From Chlorella sorokiniana (Eukaryota > Chlorophyta > Trebouxiophyceae > Chlorellales > Chlorellaceae), in contig CP084616.1 of NCBI GenBank assembly GCA_025917655.1, positions 1,054,001 through 1,118,000 on the forward strand: 64,000 bases of DNA. Reading direction: 5' to 3'. A program made the translations under genes and the position numbers. The notes beneath the pieces were generated by a model. The model was given only the letters and a program-made list of their open reading frames with translations. It searched no databases and was not told the origin of the DNA. Shown here in pieces: positions 1 to 11,137 of the stretch (position 1 is its first letter; every line of letters starts with the position of its first letter).

Positions 1-1352
1 GCGGGCTGCATAGGAGGCTGCGCGGGGACGCCCTCCTCAGGCGTGGCGGCTCCGGTTGGGGGCTTGGGACAGCCGCAGCGGCGCCGGAGGCCGCGCCCGG
101 CCGCCGTTTGAGGCATGCCTGCCCCACCGGTGGCGAGCGCGTGGCGCAGCTGGTGCACCAAAGCCCGGCCATGCCACCCTCACAGGGCCGCCTGCTGCGC
201 CAACTGGCGTTGGAAATGCTGCCATGCCAGCCTGGCCGAGGGGCGGCAGCCAGGGTGACACCGAGGGTGGCGGCTGGAGCGGCGGGGGGCCTGGGGCTGC
301 CGACCAGCGGGTGTGGCACCGCTCCAAAGGGACGCGCGACTCGCGGACAGTAGCGGGGCCCTGGCGGCAGGCAGCCAGCTGGCTGGAGGTGGCAAAGGAG
401 CAGCGCCGGGCGCCGAATATGCTGTGTACAGCGCTGGCCATGCCTGGTAATGAGGCGCTCTGCCGCCTGCAGACATTTGCGGCCTGGGGTGAGGGAGCCA
501 GTAGGCTGGCACATGCCCCGTGGCCTGCGGACGCCCGGCTCCGAACTCCGGCAAGCCAGGTGCCGCCTGCTGCTGCTGCTGCTGCCGTGGATGCGCCTGG
601 CCACGGGGCCAGGCAGCACTGGCCGATGCGCGGGCAGCATGAGGTGGGTGCTTGGTGTCGCCCAGAAGCCTGAAGGCCGCGCTTGGTGCGGCTGCCTGCC
701 GCCAGGGCCTGACACAGCCGCCTGCGATTGAGCCTGGCGTTGTTGCGCTGCGTGGCCGGTCCCAGAGGATGCCTCCACCGCGCCATGTTGCTGCTGCTGC
801 TGCAGCTGAAGGTGGTGCGTGAGAGGCGGAACGGGGAGGGGCTCCCGCCGGACCCCGTGAGCTTGCGGCAAGACCTCGGACGAGCGCCGCGGCTGTGGCG
901 GCGGCGCCGCCCGCCTTCGCCTGGTCCAAGGCTGTGCATCGGCTGGGGGCCTTGCTCGCTTACAGAATGACCCCAGCTGCCATCCATTCGTTCTACCCTT
1001 CAAAAGCGAGTGGGGAATCGCACGCCTTATCAAGTGAGCCGTTGGCTTCTTTAGCAGCAACCTGCCATCGAAGGTGTGGGGCTCGTGCACTGCTGTCTAG
1101 GTTTGGGTGAAGCAAGCAAGACGGGTGCCCTTTGCTGCAGCCACACCTTACAGCCAGACCTTACAGAAGAGGCATTCGCTGTTTGAAATGATCCAAAATT
1201 GTTGTAAGCGGCATGGTGGGCATGGCTGGGGGAAACAGAGGGTAATATGAGCGTCGGAAGTTGAGTGGAAAGTCAGCGTGCATGGCCCGACGCCGCACCC
1301 CATGTGCTGGCAGCCAGGTCCCACATGTGCATTGCAGCTTTGGCAGCTGTTA
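1..1352. other. Unresolved left edge
   Basis: No gene can be assigned with confidence. A plus-strand acceptor-like site (CCTCCTCAG at 32-40) is followed by an open frame to about 353 (includes GERVAQLVHQSP), which could be the last exon of a gene entering from the left. On the minus strand a frame open from 929 to 180 has a Gln run and Pro/Ala-rich text (QATGHVPAYWLPHPRP), but no ATG precedes it and its third-position G+C is only moderate. From about 970 to 1350 the DNA is less G+C-rich and holds no convincing frame, so it looks intergenic. Confidence 0.25.
1148..1165 (-). terminator. Candidate polyadenylation signals (two TGTAA, minus strand)
   Basis: TTACA occurs on the plus strand at 1148-1152 and again at 1161-1165, giving two TGTAA motifs on the minus strand. 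They lie about 200 bases past the proposed end of the minus-strand gene at 1353-3723. TGTAA is the usual poly(A) signal of green algae, so this supports that gene's 3' end. Confidence 0.4.
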
Positions 1353-3723
1353 TCAAGTCACATGTCTAGTCTGCTGGCCTGGCTTTTGGCCGGCCCCACT
1401 GTCCTGGGACGTTGGGGCGGGAGTCGGCCGCGGCTGAATGGGTGGCGCGGTGTCTGTGGATGAGCCTGACCGCCACCGCAGGCGCTCGGGTGCCGCGGAT
1501 GTTGCCCGCCGTGTAGCTGCGGCAGCCTGCTGCCAGGCCTGGGCGGCGGCGGCGGCGGTCTTACTGAGCGCGGTGGCACCAGAGGGGGTGCCACCCGGCT
1601 CACCGCCTCAACCACAGCGCTGCTGGCCTTGGCGGCGGCGCCGCTGGCACCCCCGGCGGCCGCTGCCGCGGCGCTCGCCACCACCGCCCGCCGACGCCGC
1701 TGGCGGCCGCCGCAGCCTGGGCGCGGGCGGCGGCGGCGCCGCCGCTGATGCCGCCCGCCGCGGCGGCCGCTGTGGTGCGGGCGGCGTGGCGCACGCGCAC
1801 CCAGGCGCTGCGAGCAAGGCTGCGGCTCCACTCCTTCAGGGTGGGTCGCCGAACACGCCAGAGCCCCAGCCCTGCAGCAGTCGCGCGCGGGGAGGCGCAG
1901 CAGCCGTGTGGAACGGTTAAACCCTTGGCATTGGCCCGGTTTCAGCACCCTCGCTCAACCGCCGCCCTTGCGCTCCCAACCAGCCGTGCCAGAGCCATGG
2001 CCTGGCGCCCCCGGTGTCACACCCCGCCCTCCCCCGGGTGCCAGCTGGCGAGCGGCGGCGCACCCGCAGCGATGGCTCGCTGCTCCGCCTCGTACAGGCG
2101 GTCTATGCGGTGCCAGCTGGCGCCCAGCCACTCCAGATCGATGGGCTCCATCATGACCGCCTGGCCCTGCAGCACTCCAGTGCATGGAGCGAGAGCTGTG
2201 AGGGAGGGAGGCGAGTGCTGTGTGCGCAGACCGGAACGCGCACGCGGCGCTGGGCTGCCGGGTCGTGACCCGCGGCCCCCTGCCCCGAGCGGCGCCGCCC
2301 AGCCAGGGAGGCACCGGTGCCAGACAGGCACAGCGGCGAGCGGCAGCGGCAGCCGGCAGGAGGCATCAACACTCGAGTGCAGACAGGCGGGGGCGCAGGC
2401 GGGGGAGGCGGCCGCTGAGCGGGGGCGAGCGGCAGCGCCCAGGCAAAAGAGTCGCCCAGCGCCTGCCCAGCGCCTCACCCGGGCGATGAGCCGCTCTGCG
2501 ACGTCGCCTCGCCGCTGTGGCAGCAGGGCGGCCAGCCCGCGCCGCGGCTCCCGAGCATACAGCTCCCCCACAGCATCGGCCCGGCTGCCTGCTCCTTGGC
2601 CGCCCCCACAGGCTCCAGCGGCCACGCACGCGCGCCAGCAGGCTGCTCCGTCAGCGCCATCGGCGGCGCAGCAGCGCCCCCGCCGCCGCCGCAGGCGCCG
2701 GCAGGCCCCAGCTGCAGCTGGCTGCCAGCGGCGGCATCGGCGGAGGCCGCGGCAGCGCTGGCGCCGCCGGAGGTCCAGGTCTGGTCTGCAGCGTCCACGA
2801 TGCTGAGCAGGCGCAGCCGGTGCACCCCGCTGCCCTGCAGCTGCCGCAGGTACAGCAGGCCGTCCGGGGTGGGCTGCACCGGCCCCGCCAGGTGGCAAGT
2901 GAGCAGGCGGCCGTGCTGCGCTGCACGCCGGGCGGCCGCACCGGGCGGCAGCCTGGGGGCAGGGGGTGCGAGCGGCATGTGCGTCTGGGTGCGTGCGAAA
3001 ACACCAGCCGCAGATTTATTTTGCAGCGAAATGTAGCACAGCCCGTTGTTGCCCCATGCTTGCCCTGCTTTGACCAAGCCAGCGCCCAAGACCCCCCCCA
3101 TCTCAACCATACCCCAGTGTTGCAAACCCGCCCCCCCGGGCGCACCCCCATCTCAAACCCCCACCTCCTGTACCGGTCCAACAGCCGGCGCAGCAGCGGG
3201 TAGTGCGCCGCGCGCACCGCCAGCGCCTCGCCGCGCTGCGCCACGCTGTGCAGCGCCACCGCAGGCGGCGGCCTTCGGGCGCAGCAGCGCCGCCGGCACG
3301 TCTGCCAGGCTGGCGTACTGGCGCCAGCCCGGGATGTGGCCGGTGTGCAGCAGAAAGGCCAGGCTGCCTGCGATGCGGCAGGAGCGGAACAAGGTTGGCT
3401 GCAGTCGCCGCTGCCGCACTCGGCCTTGCAGCGGGAGGATCGCCGACGGCCGCCACGACCGCACCTGCTACAGTGGCGGCTGCTGCCCACCGCACCGTCG
3501 TGCGATGCTCCTCCATCCAGGCAGTTCCGTTCAGCATCAGCTCTCTCAGGGCGTCTGTGAGGGCCTCGGACAGCGGGGCGGCTGGCCGGGCGGCTGGGGG
3601 CAAGGGCCCACCGCTGTCACCGCCCCAAGCGCCGTCGCCGACGTCGTGTGACGTTTGTGGCGCCCAGCTGCGCCTGTCGTCAATGAACTGCCGGTTACGT
3701 TCCTCGAGATCGTTCGAGGGCAT
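1353..3723 (-). CDS. Membrane-anchored protein, C3orf33/SNase-fold-like
   Basis: The gene starts at the ATG at 3723-3721 (MPSNDLEERNRQFIDD), preceded by the divergent promoter of the ABC-F gene. The first exon encodes an acidic N-terminus, a helix (LTDALRELMLNGTAWMEE) and one hydrophobic segment (WAAAATVAGAVVAAVG), a likely membrane anchor. A later segment reads YASLADVPAALL, GEALAVRAAHYPLLRRLLD and GRLLTCHLAG, which resembles the small nuclease-like domain of C3orf33-family proteins. That assignment is a pattern match from memory and is tentative. Further minus-strand coding includes MMEPIDLEWLGASWHRIDRL near 2160-2060 and an Ala-rich C-terminus (EWSRSLARSAWVRVRHAA near 1835-1780). The stop could be near 1353-1358 or as early as 2017, because the frame of the Ala-rich tail is uncertain. 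One frame break lies between the first exon and the RAAHYPLL segment. No catalytic residues could be confirmed. Confidence 0.55.
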
Positions 3724-4473
3724 GATGGGAACACCGTGGCGGCTGATCCAGAGCGTACAAGCGGGAAGACCTCGCTCGAAGGTCCACTGGACTCCAGCTA
3801 TCCAGGTCAACAGCTGACAATCTTACGTTTGATTTACAACAGTGCTAATTGAGAAAGCCTCCGCTGCGGGTTCAGGTCCCTGCCGACCCAGCGGAACTTG
3901 CTGCGGTGAGCTGGCGCAGCGGCGTGCAGCAGGAGGCGTGGCTGCGGAGGCATCGTCCTGCCAGCACTGCCTAGCGCTGGACCTCCTATGCATCCATTCA
4001 GCATCCGAAATGCAGTTCATCAAGCTACCTGATCAAGCAGCTCTTACAGAAAGGGCTGCCTGGTCCGAGTGCAGGGCATGCGCAGTTCACGGCTGTCTCT
4101 GCAGTTGCAGTCAACTTCGAAAGGAAACGGAAGTTATTCAGGCGGACTCGTGCACAGTGATCTAGGCCCTTCACTCATCCTCCGGTTCGGGAAAGTCACC
4201 AACTTGCGCGCAAAGCTCAGCAAAAGTTGGCACGCCTGGAGAAGTGGCGGCGACGTGGCGTGGCTGCGCGCTAAGCATGAGCCTGCTCCATGAATGCAGG
4301 CGATCTTTGAATGTGGATCTGGCGTCCAAATTGGACTTGCTTGTACACCGCCTCAGTGTTATAGGCAAATTTTGCAGCAGTTCAGCTTGGCATCGGCGCG
4401 GCTGTGCTGGCTGTTGAGGGTTGGTGGAGATAATTGCATTTCATTTGTCGCATTAAAAAGAGAGCCGGGAAGC
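3724..4473. promoter_or_regulatory. Divergent intergenic region
   Basis: This 750-base stretch separates two genes read in opposite directions, so it must hold both start regions. It is less G+C-rich than the flanking exons and has no extended coding frame on either strand. I see no clear TATA box. The stretch just before the ABC-F start (CATTTGTCGCATTAAAAAG, ending near 4460) is locally A/T-rich. Confidence 0.4.
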
Positions 4474-7400
4474 ATGGACGTGAAGGCGGCGGTCACCAGC
4501 GTTCTTGGCAAGGGGGACGACACTGTGCTCGACTATGTGGCTGCCTGCCTTGAGGACGAAGACTTTGAGTGGGGCGATGACGCGACAGAGGCGCTGGAAG
4601 CGTTCGGCGAGATGCTGGTGGGCTGTCGCCGCTGCTGCCACTTGCTGCCGCCACCTGCTGCCGCTGCTGCCGTCGTGCTGCCTGCTGCCACATACGCGGC
4701 CGGCCACCCCGTCCATGCTGCCTTGCCTGCAGGTGGATAGCGGCTGCGTTGCGGACGAGGCCGCGGCACACGATGCCTGCCGCCGCCTGCAGCGCATGCT
4801 AGCCGGCGGCGGCGACGACGGCGCAAGCGACGCGAGCGGCGCGCCCGCTGCGCCCGGCTCTCGCAGCGGCTTCCGCGCCCTGGACGGCGGCCCGGTTCTG
4901 CTGGACGAGATGAACAGGGTCAGCATCCATCCCTCTGAGATCAAGAAGCTGGGCAAGAACCTGATCCAGGGGCTGTTCTCCGGAGACGGCGGCGATGAAG
5001 ACTTCTCCCTTATGACGGGTGTGCTCCTCTGCTCCTCCTTTTGCATGGCTTGCTTGTGCTGCACCCTGCTTGCCTCCCACACTGCTTGCACTGATGGTGC
5101 CTTCCATGCCAGAGTGCTGCACAGCGCCGGCGCTGCCGCGGGCTGCGTCGCCGCAAGCCGGGCTCAAGGGGCGCCGACGCTGCCACCCCACCCTGGCTGC
5201 CTGGCTGTCCCCCATCTCTTGCCTCCCTGCTCACACTGCCCTGCTGCCCGCCCCGTCTCTGTCGCAGAGAAGGACGCAGCTAAAATCCGCAAGCAGAAGG
5301 AGCGGACGGAGAAGACGCAGATGGCGGCATTCCGAGCGCACCAGGCCGAGGCGCGGCGGGCCCTGGTGGGGATGAAGGTGGAGGTGGTGCGCAACGCTGG
5401 TGGGTCGATTAGGAGGGTTTGGAGGGCTTGATTGTGTGGGGGTGGTGGTGGTGGGGGCGGGGGGGAGAGGGGGGCGACAGGACTGTAAGCGGCAGCGGGC
5501 GGGCGGTGCTGCAGCCCCACGCTTGCTGGCAAGAGCGCCCCCTTCTCCCGTCGCAAACTTTCTGCGGGTTGGGCATTGCTGGCAGCAGCAGCTCGGCTGC
5601 TGCCGCCGAGCCGCCGCGTGGTTTGCCCTGTCCTGACACATGCGTGTTCTTATTCATGCAGGCGGCCCTGCTGTGCGCGACGTGCACCTGGAGGACGTCA
5701 GCGTGTCCAACGGCGGCGCGGAGCTGATTGAGGGCGGCAGCGTCACGCTGGCCTGGGGACGCAGGTAGGGCGCTGGGGTCGGGGGTCGAGAAGGGGGTCA
5801 TTGTTGGGGTTGGCGGGGGCCGAGACAGGGGTTGTCAATTGTTTGCCTGCATGAATGCACATACAGTGTTGCAGGTTGGGGGAATGGATTGAGGGCAGGA
5901 GGCGTTGCCTGGCAGCTGCCTCTGGCTCCGCCTCTGGCAGGCTCCCATAAAGCCGCCCAAACTTGGGCCAGTGCCCGCAGCGCCGGCCTCGCCTGTGGCC
6001 GTCTCACCCTCCGCGCTTGCCGCCCGCCGCCGCTGGCCGCCAGGTATGGCCTGGTGGGGCGCAACGGCACGGGCAAGACGACGCTGCTGCGCCACCTGGC
6101 CCAGCGCCAGCTTAAGGGCATACCGGACAACTGCCAGATCCTGCACGTGGAGCAGGAGGTGCGGAGGAGGGCAGGGGTGTGTGTGTGGTGGTGGGGGTGG
6201 GGGTGGTGGTGGTGGGGTCCGGGAGGGTCTCTCAGTGCAGGCAGGCAGCAGCTAGCCGCGCCTGTTGAGCTCCCTGCGTGCTTGATGACCCCGGCAACTA
6301 ATCCAGCAGCTTCGCTGCTTGCCGGCCAGCAGCCGGCAGCGTCGGCGCAGCTGACGCCCGCTCGCAGCACGGTGTGCAACAGCAGGGGGCCCCGGGGTGT
6401 GGTGCAGGTGGTTGGGGACAACACCTCGGCGCTGGATGCTGTGCTGGAGTGCGACACCGAGCGGCTGGCCCTGCTGGCGGAAGAGGCAGAGCTGATGGAG
6501 GCTCTGAACAGCGGCGGCGGCGGCGGCGGCGGCGGAGGGGCAGCGGGGCCGGAGGCGGCGGCGGCGGGGGAGCGGCCGCAGCAGGGCGCGGCGCCGCCCG
6601 CGCCCGCTGCCGCCAGCGACGCGGCGCTGACGCAGCGGCTGGAGGCGGTGTCCAAGCGCCTGCACGACATCGGTGGGCGGCGGGCTGCGGCGCCTGCTTG
6701 CGGCGCCTGCAGCGGCCGTGTGGCTGGCCACGCTGGCTGCCGCAGACCCCTTGATTGCCTCCAATTGTTCCTCTTGCATACAACCACCCACGCCTCCCCT
6801 ACCCCTCGCCTTGCCTCGCCTCCCCATCCTCCCGCCCCGCAGACGCATACGGCGCCAAGGCGCGGGCCGCCGCCATCCTGGCCGGCCTCTCCTTCACCCC
6901 GGACATGCAGGTGGCTGAGCGGCGCCTGCTATCTCGACGTTTTCACCCCCAGCAGCGGGGTGCCTGGCCTCAGCAGCAAGCCAGCTGAGCGCCTGCCCCC
7001 CTGCCGCCGCCGCCCGCAGGCCCGCCCCACCCGCACTTTCAGCGGCGGGTGGCGCATGCGCGTGGCGCTGGCGCGGGCGCTGTTTGTGGAGCCCGACCTG
7101 CTGCTGCTGGATGAGCCCACCAACCACCTGGACCTGCACGCGGTGGGTGGGCGGGGCGTGGGTTTGGATGAGGGTGCTGGGGGTACAGCAGTGTGTGTTG
7201 GGGTGCTGGGGTGCACAGTAGTTTGTGTTGGATGCTGGGGTGTACAGCAGTTCGCATTGGGGTGTTGGGGCGAGAGGGGAGGAAAGACTCCGGGCAACCA
7301 TAGTGCTGCATGTGGGGCGCCCATCCCCATACAGCTCAAGCAAGGCAGCCATGCCCAACGCCCGCTGCCCGCCCCCCCGCCCCCCCCCCCCCCGCACAGG

Positions 7401-7487
7401 TGCTCTGGCTGCAAGACTACCTGCTGCGCTGGCCCAAGACGCTCATAGTGGTCTCACACGCCCGGGAGTTCCTCAACACGGTGGGTG

Positions 7488-7523
<36 letters not shown>

Positions 7524-10500
7524 AGGGGGTGGCGTGGAAGGCAGCCGTGCCCCTGGTGGGCTTGATGATGTCGCCCATGTTTGGTGCACCGTCTGACAGC
7601 ATGCGGATGCGATGTGCCCGGTAACCTAATGTGCCTGCGGCTACACTCCAGGACCATGCCCCCTACGCTCAACTTCAAACGCCCCCCCCGCCCCCAACCC
7701 CCTCGGCAGGTGTGCACCGACATCCTGCACCTCCACTCCCGCACCATCACAGCCTACCGAGTGGGTACCCCCTCCCTTCACACACACACAAATACGCACA
7801 CGAACACACCTTGCACCCGCTTTCCTCCTTGCATCGTTCCCTGCTTCCCGCCCTGCCCCTGCTATGCCCACGTGCCGCAGCCTCGGCGGCTGGGGCTGAT
7901 ACGCGTCCTGCCTGTTTCCCTCACGGCCACAGGGCACCTACGACAACTTTGAGAAGACGATGCGGGAGCGGATGAAGAACGCCAAGGCGGCGGCGGAGGC
8001 GCAGGACATGAAGCGCAAGCACATGCAGGTGGGGAGACGGGGTTGGTGTCAGCACGCTGGGGCTGATGGGGAGGGGAGGGGGCGGGGGTCCCTGCAGCAT
8101 CAGCATGTGCCCCCCCCGCGCCCGCGGGGTTCCTGTCGGCGCGCCTGGCATCATGTGAAAACTAGCGCCCTCCTTCCCACACCCCTCACCCCTCACCCCA
8201 CCCCATCACCACCCACCCACCCTGCTCCCGCAGGCCTTCATCGACAAGTTCCGATACAACGCCAACCGCGCAGCGCTGGTGCAGTCCCGCATCAAGGCCC
8301 TGGAGCGGCTGGCGGGTGGGCCCGCGCAGCATGTACCTGCCCTGCTGGCCGCGCTGCTGCAGGGCTGCAGGGGGCTGCACCACTCGCCCCAATCTCCAGC
8401 CACCTCAGTCCCCGCGCCCGCGCCCGCGCCCCGGCTCTGCCCTGCTCTGCCTGCGCTTCCACCCACCCACGTCCCCACTGCATTGCCCCCTCCAGAGGTG
8501 GAGGTGATGGACGAGGATCCGGCGTACGTCTTCCGCTTCCCCACGCCGCCGGACGCAGGTGGGCAGCAAGCGCAGCGCCGCAGCCCGCCACCGCCCCCGA
8601 CTCGCTGGCGCATGTGGCGAATGTGGCGCATGTGTGGCCGCCCGCTCGCCGCCTGCATCGCGAGCTGCGCTGCTGGCTCCTGGGCTGCGCGTGTGCCTGC
8701 TCACCGTGCAGCCTCCGCTCCCTGCTTTTCTGCAGTGTCGCCTCCCGTGCTGAGCTTCACTGACGTCGACTTTGGCTACCCGGGCGGCCCCACCCTGTTC
8801 AGAAACCTCAACTTTGGGTGGGTGGCGGGCGGGGAGGGCAGGATGTGGGGTTCCGAAGGGAAAGGGGCGCCAGCGGGTCGGGCAGCACGGCTGGTTTCAA
8901 CAGCTCATGTTTACACCCCCCACACACCCTCCCCCCACCTGCCCACCAAATCATTCAACTACCTGCGCCCAACCCAACCACACACTGAAGTGTGCCTCTC
9001 CCCCTCCACACGCTCAACAACAACCAACCAACCATGCAGCCTGGACCTGTCCTCCCGGTTTGCCATCGTGGGCCCCAACGGCATCGGCAAGTCGACGCTG
9101 CTGGGGCTGATCTCGGGGAGCTGGCGCCCACCCGGGGACACGTGTACCGCAACCCAAAGGCAGGCGCCGCCGCCGCCGCCGCCGCTCCCCGCTTTGGGGC
9201 GTGAGGCGCCAGCTTCGGCGGGCTGCCCAGCGGCGCGCTTTTGTCGACAGGGGGTATGCCCTCTCCCGAGGCGCACCTCGGGGTGCCTCGCACCCCCTGC
9301 CCCATGCAGCGCCCCCATGCAACGCCCCCATCTGTGTGCCCCGGCCTGCTCCCCGCCCCTGCCCCCTGCCCTCCCCTTGCAACCCCCCTCCCCCTCCCCA
9401 CACCCCGCAGGTGCGGCTGGCGGTGTTCAGCCAGCACCACGTGGACGGGCTGGACCTGGCCCTCACCCCCTGCAGTACATGCTCAAGGTCTTCCCGCAGG
9501 TGGGTGGGTGGTGCGGGCGGTGGCGCGGGTGTGCTGAAGTGGGGTGGTGGATGTGTGTGTGTGTGTGTTTTGGGGAGGTGGGGCGCAGGGCCGGCTGTGC
9601 GCGTTGGCAGCGGGGTGGTGCCTCCGAGGTGGCTGGCAGGAGTGGCTATGGCTCCAACCGCAAGGGCCCCTGGGGGCAGCGTTGCACACGCTCCCCCTCG
9701 TCCGCCTCCCCACCCGCCAACCACGCCCCGTATCCGTGGGGCCACCCGGTTCACCCCCCACTCCACCCGGTTCACCCCCACTGCCCCCTCCCGCTGCCCC
9801 CCAGCACAAGGAGGAGGTGCACCGCGGCCAGCTCAGCTCCTTTGGCATCCCCGCTGACCTGGCGGCGCAGCCCATGTACACGCTGTCGGGTGGGTGGCCT
9901 GTGCGCTGAAGTAAAGGCATGGAGTGAGCTGAGTGGCCCCTGCGCTGCCGCTGGTGCACACCGAGCACAAGCTGCTCCCAGAGGGAGCTGTAGGAGCGCT
10001 GTGGCTATGGGACGCGCCCCACCCCGCTCTTCAAGCCTGCTGCGCCATTGACCGCGCCTGGCCTGAGCCCTCCCCTGCGCCCCCCTCGTTGCCTCGCCCG
10101 GCGCAGGGGGCAGAAAAGCCGGGTGGCCATGGCGCGCGTCACCTTCTGCAAGCCCCACCTGCTGCTGCTGGACGAGCCCAGCAACCACCTGGACATGGAT
10201 GCGGTGGAGGCGATGGTGGAGGTACGGGCGCCTGGCGGTACCGCCTGGCGGCACCGCCTGGCACCGCACGCCGCGACGCCCGTCCTGCCCTGCCCGCCGG
10301 GGGACCCGGCCCGCCCTCGGCTGGGCCTCCCCCTCGCCCTGCCACCAGCAGGCCGCGCCGCGCCTGGCCATGCAAGCCGCAGCCGGGCCCAGCATGCGCA
10401 TCCAGTGGCCTCCCCTGCCTGCCCACCCGCCCCCCCTTTTCCCCCCCACACATATCTCCCCCCCCGCCTTCCCCCATTAATGTGAGTGCAGGGCCTGGCT

Positions 10501-10659
10501 CTGTTCCAGGGCGGCGTGCTGATGGTGTCCCACGACCAGCACCTCATCGAGTCGACCGTGGACGAGCTGTGGGCGGTGGAGGGCGGCACCATCTCCGTGT
10601 TCCACGGCTCCTTCGAGGACTACAAGCGCCGCCTGCGCGGGCTGCACAAGGGGGCGTGA
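4474..10659 (+). CDS. ABC-F family ATPase, GCN20/ABCF3 type
   Basis: A soluble protein with two ATP-binding cassettes and no membrane segments. In this family GCN20/ABCF3 acts at the ribosome and in GCN2-dependent stress signalling. It starts at 4474 ([16 protein letters not shown]) and ends at 10657-10659. About 18 exons are recognisable. The first cassette has Walker [12 protein letters not shown] (exon from 6044), signature [15 protein letters not shown] and Walker [16 protein letters not shown] (exon 7020-7140). The second has Walker [12 protein letters not shown] (exon from 9040), signature [12 protein letters not shown] and Walker [19 protein letters not shown] (exon 10107-10221). A linker helix reads [20 protein letters not shown], and the H-loop reads [16 protein letters not shown]. 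The N-terminal acidic region matches the GCN20/ABCF3 extension. The intron at 9160-9410 appears to be GC-AG. Two one-base frame breaks lie at 9115-9118 and 9466-9470, both in homopolymer runs. Confidence 0.93.
7491..7521. repeat. (GT)n microsatellite in an intron
   Basis: An uninterrupted GT run of 31 bases begins about ten bases after the splice donor that follows the exon ending in HAREFLNT of the ABC-F gene. Confidence 0.9.
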
Positions 10660-11137
10660 GGGGCGTGCCGGGGGAGGCGTGGGGCGGCACGCCTCTCCAC
10701 TGCCGCGTCGGCGTGTGCATCGTTACACGTGCATGTGGCTGCCCCATGCATGTTCACTTGGCTCAAACATGTCATGGTTTCATGTCTCATAGCCTGGCAT
10801 GGGTGCATTTGTTGAGAGCAGCAAGGTGCAAGCGCGCATCACGAGATCGCGTCACGAGAGAACGAGTGGAACGTCCATGGGCTGCGAAAAAGTCCGTGGC
10901 GTGCCGCGCCAGGGCCATGCACACAGTGGGGTTCAAGCAAGCACAGAGGGCGGACTGTCAGGGGTCGGTACAGCTGGGTGGAAAACCAGGGTGCTTGCGT
11001 GCAGCTGTCTCGGTCGCTCGCGACCATGCGGCAGCGCATGAACAGGAACAGGGGCAAGGGAAGAGATGGGGAGAAACGAGGGCGGAGCCACGACCGCTGG
11101 GGTGGGGATGCTTGAAGCGTAGGGACGGCCGAAGCGA
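10660..11137. other. Convergent 3' region
   Basis: This stretch lies between the stop of the ABC-F gene and the stop of the oppositely oriented Ala/Gln-rich protein gene, so it must contain both 3' UTRs. A minus-strand TGTAA (TTACA at 10723-10727) is a candidate poly(A) signal for the right-hand gene. I see no coding frame worth calling. Confidence 0.4.
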
